Shown piece after piece: positions 9,162 to 19,147 of a stretch of DNA of 64,000 nt. Below the pieces are notes generated by a model, which worked only from the letters and a program-made list of their open reading frames with translations, was not told the origin of the DNA and did not search any database. Each line of letters starts with the position of its first letter. Positions within the stretch are counted from its first letter, which is position 1. This DNA comes from Marsupella aquatica. Lineage: Eukaryota > Marchantiophyta. The DNA lies in assembly GCA_973895155.1 (NCBI GenBank), contig OZ316898.1, positions 16,492,001 to 16,556,000 on the forward strand, read 5' to 3'. Both the position numbers and the translations under genes were made by a program.

Positions 9162-11039
9162 TCACGACATCGGTGGTGGATCCTCAATGGACGCCGCCAA
9201 CGCTCCCTCCGCAACCACTGCCGTAGGTTTGTTCTCTGACAGATTACCTGCCCTTGACTGAGTCAACTCTCCATCGGCCTGACTGGGCCCACCCTCGGCT
9301 TCGGCCTCGGCTCGGAAATCATTCTCGGCTACGGCCTCAGCCTCAGCTTCGGCCACGGCCTCCCCGGCCTGCTCAAGAGGTGGATCTGGGTTACCGGCCT
9401 CATTACTGAGTAGTTCGGCTTGGGTCGCGCCATCCCCACCTTTGGTGATAGCGGGATCTATTGCCGTGTTCATGCCGGAGGTTGGTACCGGTTTGAGTAC
9501 GGCTTGAGAGGTCGAATAACCTCCGGACCCCAAAGGTTTCTGCTTCTTCTTCTTCACTATCTCCATAGCCGGTTCCTTCCCCTTGCCGCCAACGTCCGGC
9601 ACCGGGCCGTGTGTCATGGCTGGTCATTCGGCAATTACCACCCCGGGTAACTGGTTTGCCCCAACGGGAGATGGACCTGATGCAGCTAAGCATTTAAATA
9701 CTGCGGCTTGTTTCTTCAGCCGCTCTATTTGGTTGTCGGCCCGCCGCTGTAGGTTCTCCATCTTCCTCGTGATTTCCTCCAACTCCTCCTGGGTCTCATC
9801 CAGGTCCTTACGTGCCTCCTCCAGCTCATTTTTGGCTTCCTCCAATTCCCTGTGGGCTTCCTCCAATTCCTTCTTGGTGGTAGCCCTCTCCTCCTGGGTT
9901 GCTCTTAGCTCCTTGTTGAGCTCTGCTACGACCTCAGACTCCATGTTATTCATCTTGGCATAAGTCTGGTCGAGCTGGGCATCCTTCTCCCGCAGGTCGG
10001 CCTTGAAGCTGGCTGTCAGGGATGCAAGCTCCTGCTGTAGCGCAATAATCCCTTGATAGGATTTCCCTAACTCGGCCTCCTTCTGCTCAAGGGCTCTACG
10101 GATGACCTCGAGCTCTCCCTTCAGCGCCCTCTCCCTTCTCTGAGTCTCCGCCGTGACCCGGTTGTTGACTGCTATATGGGCCTCCTCTGCGTCTCTCAGC
10201 TCCTTCTTCCATTTCTCCCTGTCCTTGATTGCATCGGCCAATTCTCCCTGGGTCTGAGTCAGTTTATCCTTGATAATCTGATTATCAGCCTACGCAGTGT
10301 CCAACTGCCCCTGCATGATGTTCAGCTCATGCCACTTAATCCGCAGTTCATCTTGGGCTTTCTTGGCCGCCCTTAGATCTTCAATCTCGGCTTCCATCCT
10401 CCTAAGCCGCCGGATGACCTCGTCCTTCTTGCTTCTCTCTAAAGCCACCGCTTCTTCTAATTGGTGCTTCTCCAACTGCTCCCTATGGAAAAAGGGTCCT
10501 ACCTCCAACTCCTCCCCAAAGATGTCGAGCGCAAGTTCCCCACATATCTCACCATACTCCATGGCTCTATTTTTAGCGTAGGTGGAGTAAGTAGAAGTAA
10601 TCGGCATCGCCCATCGCGGCCTCTGCTCCCAAGCCGTCTTGCGGATCTCTTCAATTGTGGCTAGAGGTTTGCTTCCTTTGTCGGCTAGCCGCCTGATGTC
10701 CTCCGGCCAATCTCCTCCTGGCAAATCCTTTTCCCTAGCCAGGGCTGCCTTTTCTGCTTCCCTAACTCGCTCCTGAAATTCCTGTGCCGTCTGCTTTATG
10801 TCGTCAAAGCTCGGGGGAGCAACATCTGGTGGGGGAGACTCTGGGCTACTCTGCTGGTTGGGGTCCCCTCGAACTACCCTTGGAAGTGTGGGGATAAACC
10901 GGCCACTGGTCCTTACTCCTGGAACGTGATGGTCCGACCCATAGCCGGAGTTATCATGGCTATAGTCCTCCACTGCCTCCTCCACCTCTTGGACTTCCGG
11001 CTTCTCCCTCTCCTCTTCGCCGGTAGGAGCTTCAGGCAA
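9162..11039 (-). pseudogene. Retroelement accessory ORF5 (coiled coil), middle copy, one nonsense codon
   Basis: The frame runs from 11039 to 10290, is stopped by TAG at 10290-10292 (CAG in the left and right copies), and continues as coiled coil through 10241-9624. The C-terminal part, in the frame ending at 9162, is alanine-, glutamate- and proline-rich (repeats of EAEAEA and AVAEND). The coiled coil spans the RRLRRMEAEIEDL to EEITRKMENLQRR region. A change of frame near 9620 also separates the coiled coil from the tail. The right copy reads continuously through this place, so the middle copy has probably lost the original frame. It lies between ORF4 and the 3' LTR. Confidence 0.6.
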
Positions 11040-11142
11040 TTCTGCCTCAGATTCAGAGCTTGAGACTCACACATATATTCGAACACCCGGCTTGGATTCT
11101 GGCCTGATTCTCTCCTTATTTCCGGTAAAGGGGTTTTCCCTT

Positions 11143-12185
11143 CTAAGTCTGCTTAGGTTGACCTCTGGGGCAGTGTCCTATATTGGTGCCGCTGCCGAAG
11201 CTTGCCGTCTTTTCCTTCTCCAGCATTTTCAGCAGATTCTGCATGCTTGGTTGCTGCATCGGCAAGTCTTCCTTCCTTGGCCTAAACACCTGCCCAATCG
11301 TAGGGCTAACAGGTGGTTGAGGCTTCTCTGCTACCGGCCTCGGTGCTGGAGCTTCCTCGGGTGCCCTTACCTGTAGGGGAAGTACTTGGGCAAAGGTCTG
11401 ACCTCTCGCATATCGGCACAACAGCGGCATGTGATAGCCAAGCCGCGACACGCTCCCCAGGCCGATTACCTGCTGCTCCTCCTTTAAGATCTTCTTCAAT
11501 TGGTTGAGGAGGTACCCGTTGTAGTCCAGGCTTGGGTCTGGCCTCTCTACCAGATAGACCTGTGCCTTGCCGATCTCTGCCCTCGGCAAGTTACAATGCA
11601 TGGTCACCCGCAAGAAGTCAATCATCTCTCCTATGTGCGGGTTGGTGCAGGTGTTCCTGAAGAAGCCATTCTTCGTTGATGGCCCGGGGAACGACCGGAA
11701 CTCCTTGTCAGGCAAGGTCTTCCTGGTATCAACTTTGGTCTTATTGCCTATCGGCAAGCCAAACACTTTGGCAATCACCTTGGGAGTAAGATAGAAATCC
11801 TTCCCATATATCCTTGTGGAATTGGTCGCGGGTTCCCATGACCCCACGAATTCTAATAGGTCTAAATTCGGCACCTCCGGCTTCAGCCATGGTAATCTTA
11901 CAAAGGCCTCTAAGCCGGATCCGGCCATGAAGCCTTGGTACTTCTTGGTCTGCATGGCCGTAAAGCATGCATCCTCCTCCCGTGCAAAATGTAGTTGCAC
12001 CTCCTCTGGTAGGGTTGCCGCCCAGCCCTTCCAGGTGTCATCCCTGGTTGGAATGGCATTGATGGGATCGTCCTCCTCCTCTTCGGCTTCTTCCTGCCTC
12101 CTACTCTATTGCTCGGCTGGCTTCTTTGGTGCCGCCGACCTCGTTCTTTTTGCCGGGGTGGCTCCATCGTTGACGGCTCCCTTCC
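11143..12185 (-). pseudogene. Retroelement accessory ORF4, middle copy, broken
   Basis: The 285-residue open part (12000-11143) matches left ORF4 along its core (FVGSWEPA, YGKDFYLTPKVIAKVFGLP) and continues past the left copy's stop into PTIGQVFRPRKEDLPMQQ. Its N-terminal part is cut off by TAG at 12106-12108, where the left copy has CAG, and by a one-base deletion near 12240 relative to the left copy. It is therefore not translatable as one protein. Confidence 0.6.
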
Positions 12186-12215
12186 TCTTCATTTTGGCTC
12201 CCGTGGATCTCTCTC

Positions 12216-12806
12216 CTAGCACGGTTGCCTTTGTCCACCCTCCGTGCTACCCTTCAACTCCCAGTGTATGTTGTTGCAGCATTTGATGGCTTCTTGGATG
12301 CCGACAACTCTATCTTCGCAAAACAAAAGATCGTCGAGCTGATTTGAAGTAGGAGTCCACAAGAACTCGGCCTTGATAAGTTTGCCTCCTAAGAAAGCCG
12401 TCTTCTGCAGCTCCCACAATCGAGCGAGCTCCTACCATTCTCGAGCTGCCCTTTCTGATTCTTCGTCCTCGTAAGTCTTGATGTACTCAGTTGCCCGTTC
12501 GAACAGGCATCCCCAGAAATGTGTCGCTTGATTGATGTTGCTCATACCCTCCTTAGGTCGATCGTCGGTATCTACTCTCTCCCCGAGTGCTTGCCTAAGC
12601 AGCTGACAGTAGTTGGCCTCCCGTAGTCGTCTGCCTAGTTCGTGCTCGCAAATGAGCCACCATTCCCTGCAAGCGCTCCTTACCCCTCTCCTCTTCCGGT
12701 TCTTCCTCCCGTTGATCCTTCCTAGCCGCCAACGCTTAGCGCGCCCTAACCCTAATCTTGTTTTCACCCCCAGCGTCCTTACCTCCAGCCTCGGCCCGGG
12801 TTCCAT
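12216..12806 (-). pseudogene. Retroelement accessory ORF3, middle copy, nonsense-broken
   Basis: The homologue of left ORF3 is split by TAG at 12432-12434 in the sequence EW*ELARLWEL, where the left copy reads EWQELARLWEL from CAG. After the stop it continues to 12216. At the place of the left copy's terminal TAG this copy has TGG (12261-12263) and reads on towards ORF4, until a one-base deletion shifts the frame. ORF3 follows pol directly. Confidence 0.6.
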
Positions 12807-12909
12807 AGTCGCCTCTAATTGTTTATATTTTCCTTGTTTTGTCCCTATACTAAGGTATTTCTAGGGTGCACTCCTGCTTTACCCACTTAACTGGCCGAGT
12901 GATTCCTGG

Positions 12910-15900
12910 CTAGGCATCACATAGCTCCCCACTTAATTGTGAAGCGTCCTCACGAACAACTTCATCTTCGTCCATATAGTATTTCTTGAGGCGGTCATAA
13001 TGGATGCGAACTGGATACACTTCTCCCGTAATGTTGGCCAATTGTACGGAGCCATTGGAGAACTTCATGGTTACTCTAAAGGGTCCTAACCAGCGAGTGT
13101 AAAGCTTACCTGGAAACTTACTATACCTACTATCATAAAGTAATACAAGATCACCGGTGTGAATACTAACTGCTTTCAACTTTTTATCATACTGTTGTTT
13201 CATGGTTTTTTGTCTATATTCTATTCTCTCAGCTGAAATCATTCTTGCCTCCTCTAAAGCTTCTAATCTATATTCTCGCTCCTTCAGGCTCTCCTCCGCT
13301 GAGGCTCTTTCCTCAATTGTAACTTGAATTGTAGGGATCTCAAGTTGCATGGGTACCAGAGCTTCTTGTCCAAAGGTTAAGAAAAAGGGTGTATGTCCGG
13401 TAGTGGTTTTATAGGCTAAATTATAAGCAAAAACAGCAGCAAATAATTTATCATCCCAATCGAGTTTGTTCTGAGCTACTGTCTTGTTCAATATCTTTCC
13501 TATAATTCTGTTTGCTCGTTCTGTCAACCCATTTGCCTTTGGATGGTAGGGAGTAGTAGGCCTATGTCTAACTAAATACTGCTCATTTAAACGACTAATT
13601 ATATCATTCAGAAAATGGGTTCCTCTATCACTAACTAATTCTAGGGGTGCTCCATACCTGGTGAAGATCTGCTCATACATGAATCTAGCCGTAGTAATTG
13701 CATCATCCTTCGTGGTTGGTCTGGCCTCTACCCATTTAGTTGCATAATCCGTAGCCAGGATTATGTACTTGTTTTGTCGAGGGTGGGTCAGTGGTTTCAG
13801 AGGTCCGATGTAATCAATACCCCACTTCTCAAATGGTGCCAGAGGTAGAATAGGGTGCAGTGGATGTCTGGTGGACGCCCTTGGTCCTCCCGCTCGTTGA
13901 CAAGGATCGCATTGTTTGATAAACTGATAGACATCCTTGTGCAAGGTGGGCCACCAGTAACCGACATTTAATATCTTTTTAGACGTGGTTACTGGGGCAA
14001 AATATCCGCCGGCTTCTTCTCCATGCATAGCCCATAAGACTTGTTTTACCTCTCCCTTTTCTAAACACCTTTGAATAGTGCCGCTGATTCCATACCTGTG
14101 TAGTACACCCTTAATGTACTGATACTGTCTGACCTTCCGCAAAAAGACTGCGGCTTGTTCTCGGCTTAACCCTGGCTGTAATCTGGAAGTGCTGAGAAAA
14201 TGTAAAATCTCAGGGTACCATGTATCAGCTATTTCCACAACGAATAGTTCCTCGTCGGGGAATCGATCATCGATGCAATCCGTGGCAGGTTCACCTGTGA
14301 TTCTTGAAAAGAAGTCGGCATTGGCGTGTAACTTTCCCGGCTTGATCCTCAGCTCATAGTCAAACTCCTGTAATAGCAAAATCCATCTTGCTACTCTGCC
14401 TGTAAGGTCCGGCTTATTGACTAGGTACTTCAAACTTTCATGATCGGTATGAAAGATTACCTTGTACCCTAGTAAATAATGCCTAAACTTTTTACAGGAA
14501 TAAATGACTCCTAATGCTTCCCTCTCTGTGGTGGAGTAGTTCTGTTCGGCATCGGCAAGCTGACGGCTTGCGAAGTATATGGGATGGTCCCTTCCTTTCT
14601 CATCCAACTGATTTAGTACTGAGCCGATACAGAAGCCCGAGACATCTACAAAAACATGAAAATCTTTGTTCCAGTCCGGTGCTATCATGACTGGGGCCTC
14701 TACTAACATCTGCTTCAATTCTACCACCGCTGTGACTCGTTCGGGTGTGGGTTCGAAGTCTGCTCCTGCCTTGAGCATGTTGGTTAATGGTAAAGCTAGT
14801 TTGGCAAAATCCTTGATGAACCAGCGATAGTAACCAATGCATCCCAGGAAGGATCTTACATCCTTTATGTTCTTAGGTTGCATGATATCTAGCCATATTG
14901 CTAGCTTACCTTTGTCAATCTCAATGCCCTTCCTTGATACCTTGTGACCTAGTAGCACCCCCTCGGTTACTGCAAAGAAACATTTATCTGGGTGTAACTT
15001 GAGACCTACCTCTCTGCATCTCATGAAGGTTTTCCTGAGATATTTAGCATGTTTCGATGCCTTCCCGAATACTGCAAAGTCATCAATGAAGATTTCCATG
15101 AACTTTCTCAAGTAATCATGAAAAATGTTTACCATCAATCGTTGGAACATAGCTGGTGCGTTGCAGAGTCCAAACGGCATACGATTGAAGACATAGATCC
15201 CCCATTCCGTGATGAAGGCCGTCTTAATTTGGTCTTCCTGCCGAATCCTGATTTGGTTATAACCAGAGTACCCATCCATGAATGAATATAGTTCATGACT
15301 GGCTACCATGTCTAGTACCATATCAGTAAAGGGTAAGGGAAAATGGTCTTTTAACGTCGCTTCATTCAGTTTCTTGTAATCCTGACAAACCCGGATCTTG
15401 GGTTTACCATCGGGTCCAGCTTTCTTGGGAACTATCACAATTGGAGACACCCAGTCTGAATGCAGGACTGGAGTGATGAATCCAGCTTCCACTAGTTTGT
15501 CAATTTCCGTTTTGACCAGCAGGGAATACTTCGGGTTCATCCTTCGAATTGGTTGTCTGAATGATTTGGCTCCTAACATGAGATCAATTCGATATTCCCC
15601 TAATGTTGGATCTACTCCCTTTAGATCTTGGTGACTCCATGCAAACACATCCTGAAATTCAATTAGTAAGTCACTGATCTCTTTCTCAAGCTCAGGTGCT
15701 AGGTCTCTCCCTAAGTTTAGTTCCCTCCCTTCTCCTAAGTCGAGCTTCCGGTATTGCCGTGCTTGGATCATATTAATCTGCTTCTTCAAATTTGGGTCCA
15801 GCTCGGCTTCTAGTCTCTCCAATCTCATACCTCCATAAACTGGAATCTCGGCTGTACTAGCCGAATCAGTTTCTCCCTTGGTGCCCACAGACTGTCCCCT

Positions 15901-16176
15901 TGCCGGCCTATTCGGTTTTGAATTGGTAGTCAGTTTTCCTTCCTGCCTCGGCTCTGGATTCTGTCTGTGCATCTCATCCACCTCTTGCTCCTGAGGGTCA
16001 GGCCGCTGTGCTCTCCCGACTTCTAATAGGGCCTCAATTTGTTCTGCCACTGTAATCAGCCTGTATGCCGATCCCTTGGTATTTAATTCCTTGCCGATGA
16101 TCGATGGCGTTGTGGACCCTGTCGGCTCTGCCACAACGCCTGCAGAAAATCCACTATCCCTGCTACTGCTCCCCAC
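12910..16176 (-). CDS. pol: Ty3/Gypsy pol: reverse transcriptase, RNase H, integrase
   Basis: This 1088-residue frame is uninterrupted. After an N-terminal spacer of about 170 residues come the reverse transcriptase (SPIVIVPKKAG, QDYKKLNEATLKDHFPLPF, RMPFGLCNAPAMFQRLM, catalytic FIDDFAVFG), the RNase H (FHVFVDVSGFCIGS), then integrase with a zinc region (MHGEEAGGYF ... CDPCQ) and a DDE core (GIDYIGPL, SDRGTHF, TERANR). The C-terminus has a GPY/F-type motif (RWLGPFRV) and no visible chromodomain. Canonical Gypsy integrases have GGH where this has GGY, so the second zinc histidine seems replaced. Pol is one base back (-1) relative to gag and overlaps it by 94 bases (16083-16176). The enzyme set copies element RNA into DNA and integrates it. 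With both frames open this unit may have been active recently. Confidence 0.92.
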   Translation of the reverse strand: MGSSSRDSGFSAGVVAEPTGSTTPSIIGKELNTKGSAYRLITVAEQIEALLEVGRAQRPDPQEQEVDEMHRQNPEPRQEGKLTTNSKPNRPARGQSVGTKGETDSASTAEIPVYGGMRLERLEAELDPNLKKQINMIQARQYRKLDLGEGRELNLGRDLAPELEKEISDLLIEFQDVFAWSHQDLKGVDPTLGEYRIDLMLGAKSFRQPIRRMNPKYSLLVKTEIDKLVEAGFITPVLHSDWVSPIVIVPKKAGPDGKPKIRVCQDYKKLNEATLKDHFPLPFTDMVLDMVASHELYSFMDGYSGYNQIRIRQEDQIKTAFITEWGIYVFNRMPFGLCNAPAMFQRLMVNIFHDYLRKFMEIFIDDFAVFGKASKHAKYLRKTFMRCREVGLKLHPDKCFFAVTEGVLLGHKVSRKGIEIDKGKLAIWLDIMQPKNIKDVRSFLGCIGYYRWFIKDFAKLALPLTNMLKAGADFEPTPERVTAVVELKQMLVEAPVMIAPDWNKDFHVFVDVSGFCIGSVLNQLDEKGRDHPIYFASRQLADAEQNYSTTEREALGVIYSCKKFRHYLLGYKVIFHTDHESLKYLVNKPDLTGRVARWILLLQEFDYELRIKPGKLHANADFFSRITGEPATDCIDDRFPDEELFVVEIADTWYPEILHFLSTSRLQPGLSREQAAVFLRKVRQYQYIKGVLHRYGISGTIQRCLEKGEVKQVLWAMHGEEAGGYFAPVTTSKKILNVGYWWPTLHKDVYQFIKQCDPCQRAGGPRASTRHPLHPILPLAPFEKWGIDYIGPLKPLTHPRQNKYIILATDYATKWVEARPTTKDDAITTARFMYEQIFTRYGAPLELVSDRGTHFLNDIISRLNEQYLVRHRPTTPYHPKANGLTERANRIIGKILNKTVAQNKLDWDDKLFAAVFAYNLAYKTTTGHTPFFLTFGQEALVPMQLEIPTIQVTIEERASAEESLKEREYRLEALEEARMISAERIEYRQKTMKQQYDKKLKAVSIHTGDLVLLYDSRYSKFPGKLYTRWLGPFRVTMKFSNGSVQLANITGEVYPVRIHYDRLKKYYMDEDEVVREDASQLSGELCDA

Positions 16177-19076
16177 TTAGCCATTTCATCCAATTGACTT
16201 ACATCTTTTACTTCCTCCGGAATTCCAGCTAAAAAGGTGGATTCTATTGTAAAGCAGTCCTCGACCTCTTCGTCTTCTTCTTCCAAGTCACCTTTCATTG
16301 GTTCTTGCCATAACCCGCTGGGGGGTACCTCTGGTCCAAAGACACTTTCTTCGGTTTGGTCAACGAGGCATTCTAACCAACGTACTTCATCGGCTGACTC
16401 CAGTCCACTGTCGTACCCATCTACTTCCCTTATGCTTTTCCTATGGTCATCCTTAGTGTCCCAGGATACCGTGATAGAGGGGGTCCCGAAAGTGAACTGC
16501 TTTTTACCCCAATCTTCTATTACCTCGGCTAGGTACAGCCATGGCCTGCCAATTAATAGCCGAAACGACGTAGGGTTTACCGGCTTCATTACTACATAGT
16601 TAATGCTAAAGAAGATACCTCCTATCTTTGTCTTGATGCCGGTTAACACCCCCGTGGGAATGACCTGATATCCATTGGCCATGTTCAACACTCTTCCAGT
16701 CATCTCCGGTGTTAGACCCCATCCTTTTGCTGTTGAATCAATCATGATACATACCCCGGATCCTCCATCAATGGGTACCCGTAGTAATATTTCTCCTTGA
16801 ATCATTAATGGTAAAGCTGGGGCTCCTTGATCTTCCTCTATCATCAGCACGTCGGATTTGGTTGCTACCTTGGGTAATCTCGGCTTGCCGAGAATAGCCT
16901 TCCTTAATTGCTTCCGGAAGTACGGGCTATTTTTCAATAGTTGACCAACTGTTGCCGAGACTCTAGAGTCTAGCACATCTTTGGCCAGGTCATAGGGAAC
17001 AATCGGATTCTCCTCCGGTGGTGTTTCCTTCTGGGCTTTGGCCTGTTTTGCCACACTAGTCTCTACAGCTGTTGGATCCTCCGAAGCAAACAATGCTTTT
17101 GCTCGTTTCACATCCTTGGCTATGGCTTCGGTATTCTCCAGGGTTTCTAATTCTCTTAGTTGTTCCTTAACACTAGCCGTAACAGAGGGGTAGAACAACT
17201 TAGGATGATCTCGATTGAAGTCGCTATCTTGTGAAGGATTGGGTTCGCTGGTGGGCTCATGGCTTACCTGTATTGCCGGAGCCCTCCCTTCTCCTTCCGT
17301 TGATGTTGACGAAGAGTCGATCTTTTCTTCCTGGACCTTCCCTTTATTTTTGGCCAGCCCATCCCACCTTTCCTTCCTTCTGGTAGATCGAGTAGAGACC
17401 CGGTAGCAATCATGATCTAAATCCTCTTCTGAGAAGGTTGATAGGGCTTCGGCCTCATCATCAGATGGTACGAACTCTGCCTCGGCATCCTCTTGCCATC
17501 CTAGTTCGATGTGGTTGATTTGAACTCCTCCGGGGGTAGTACCTGGCGGTAAGACCTTAACTGGCAAGAGCTTATGATTTGCGGCCAGGCCTGCCACCCA
17601 AGTAGGACATTGCCCTAGCATATGACCTTCTTGTCGGCATCCCATACATAGCTGAGCTGGTTGTCCATCACCCTGTTTGCGTGCATTCGGGCACTCTCTA
17701 GCAAAATGGCCAGGTTGACCACAGTTATAGCATGTCGCAAATCTCTGCACATTCGGCCTAGGAGGTACTGACGGGTTCTGAATAATCCGAGGATACATCT
17801 CTCCCGGATTGTTCCTTAATCCTGACCACAGAGATGCAGGTCTGTTGGATAGGTCTCGTGCTCCAGTCTCACTGATGCCAAAAACACTATCAGCGGCATC
17901 TCCTAGAAAGTACTCTACTTCTCCCTGACATGGTCTGATCTCGGCCACATGCCGAACATGATTAGTATTCAGTTTAGGACACGCATCTTTATGGTGTCCG
18001 GTTTTATAACATAAGGCACACCATACAGAGCTATCCTCCTGTACTACCTTCTTCTTCGGCTTTACCTCTGCAATTATAGCCTTAAGTTGCTCGGTAAGGG
18101 CTACGATGTTATCTGGTGGCTTAGCCTCCAGCTTGACTTTCGTCTTCCCTCTCCTTCTGCCCTTCCTTTTCCTAGTTTTTTCTTCTTCAGAACTAGAAGA
18201 TGACTCACTCTTGCTACTTCCACTATCCGAGCTTGAGTTATCACTTCTTGACTTCTTAGAATGTTTCTTCTTCTTATCCTTTTTCTTATGGGGTGATCCT
18301 TCCTCCGATGAGGAACTCTCAGACTTAAGCTGTTTCTTTCGGCTTGTGATATCTTCATTAATGTATAATTGAATATCCTTAATTGCCTCGGCCAAGGTCT
18401 CCGGGTTCTCCTTCCTAATTGCAAAACTCATCTTCTGTGGCAAAGCATTCACCAACCATTGAAGTTGCATACCTTCAGATGCATTGGTCTTTGTACGTCT
18501 TACCAGTTTTTGAAAGCGTTGCAAGAACTTCCTGAAGGATTTGTTCTCCTTGAACCGAAGTCGTCCCAACTTCAGCACTGCTAGTTCTGAAGTTCCAATG
18601 GGTCGAAACTCCTTAACAAAGAGTGTTTTGAAGATATCCCAGATGGCTTGATCTTCCACATCCAATGCTCTGTACCAAGGCCTAGCCTCACCCTTGAACA
18701 GGCCGGGAAGAATTTGCATCTTGATGGCCGATTCTCCATTTGCTGCAGCGGTTCCCTCGAAATCATCCAACCATTCGTCCGGATCCTCATCTCCTCTCCC
18801 ATGAAATGCCTTGTAATGAATGCGCGACCGTTGGCTCAGTCTGGTCCCTGGCCTCTCGTCTGGCCGTGCCTCTGGTTCCCCCATGTCGGTTGAAGACTCA
18901 CTTCTCCTTACCAACTCTTCTTCTGGTATGTCTTCTTCGATGCCACTTCCAGCTTCGGAGCTACCAGCTCTTTCTGCCCCTCTCAGTCGTTGTGTATCAT
19001 ACCACCCGGCGAGCTGCTGCAGTCGAGCTCTCTCTCGTTGAATCACTCTTTCTTCCCTCGGCGTAAGGTCAGTCAT
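16083..19076 (-). CDS. gag: Ty3/Gypsy gag-protease
   Basis: This 997-residue open frame encodes the capsid and nucleocapsid with a protease at its C-terminal side. The capsid part has FHGRGDEDPDEWLDDF and WYRALDVEDQAIWDIFK, typical of plant Gypsy gag. A lysine- and serine-rich linker follows, then three CCHC zinc knuckles (CALCYKTGHHKDAC, CYNCGQPGHFAREC, CMGCRQEGHMLGQC). The protease has the active-site motif VPIDGGSGVCIM followed by LLIGRPWL. The ATG at 19076 is 48 bases after the primer-binding site. Downstream the frame overlaps pol by 94 bases in the -1 frame, so a -1 shift could make a fusion; I saw no canonical slippery heptamer in the part inspected. Confidence 0.9.
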   Translation of the reverse strand: MTDLTPREERVIQRERARLQQLAGWYDTQRLRGAERAGSSEAGSGIEEDIPEEELVRRSESSTDMGEPEARPDERPGTRLSQRSRIHYKAFHGRGDEDPDEWLDDFEGTAAANGESAIKMQILPGLFKGEARPWYRALDVEDQAIWDIFKTLFVKEFRPIGTSELAVLKLGRLRFKENKSFRKFLQRFQKLVRRTKTNASEGMQLQWLVNALPQKMSFAIRKENPETLAEAIKDIQLYINEDITSRKKQLKSESSSSEEGSPHKKKDKKKKHSKKSRSDNSSSDSGSSKSESSSSSEEEKTRKRKGRRRGKTKVKLEAKPPDNIVALTEQLKAIIAEVKPKKKVVQEDSSVWCALCYKTGHHKDACPKLNTNHVRHVAEIRPCQGEVEYFLGDAADSVFGISETGARDLSNRPASLWSGLRNNPGEMYPRIIQNPSVPPRPNVQRFATCYNCGQPGHFARECPNARKQGDGQPAQLCMGCRQEGHMLGQCPTWVAGLAANHKLLPVKVLPPGTTPGGVQINHIELGWQEDAEAEFVPSDDEAEALSTFSEEDLDHDCYRVSTRSTRRKERWDGLAKNKGKVQEEKIDSSSTSTEGEGRAPAIQVSHEPTSEPNPSQDSDFNRDHPKLFYPSVTASVKEQLRELETLENTEAIAKDVKRAKALFASEDPTAVETSVAKQAKAQKETPPEENPIVPYDLAKDVLDSRVSATVGQLLKNSPYFRKQLRKAILGKPRLPKVATKSDVLMIEEDQGAPALPLMIQGEILLRVPIDGGSGVCIMIDSTAKGWGLTPEMTGRVLNMANGYQVIPTGVLTGIKTKIGGIFFSINYVVMKPVNPTSFRLLIGRPWLYLAEVIEDWGKKQFTFGTPSITVSWDTKDDHRKSIREVDGYDSGLESADEVRWLECLVDQTEESVFGPEVPPSGLWQEPMKGDLEEEDEEVEDCFTIESTFLAGIPEEVKDVSQLDEMAKWGAVAGIVDFLQALWQSRQGPQRHRSSARN

Positions 19077-19123
19077 TACCTACGCTTCCTTTCTAACTTC
19101 ATATCTCACGGCTTAAGAAATGC

Positions 19124-19141
19124 CCCCTCCATCTAGCGCCA
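19124..19141 (-). other. Candidate primer-binding site
   Basis: On the minus strand, six bases after the LTR end (..CGCACCA), the sequence TGGCGCTAGATGGAGGGG begins with the TGG that pairs with a tRNA CCA end. Its position fits a Ty3/Gypsy minus-strand primer site. The tRNA is not identified. No such site follows the LTR at 8259. Confidence 0.6.
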
Positions 19142-19147
19142 AAAATA

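Noticed and set aside
18106-18372. Leucine- and serine-rich plus-strand ORF
   Set aside because: Antisense shadow of the lysine- and serine-rich linker in gag.
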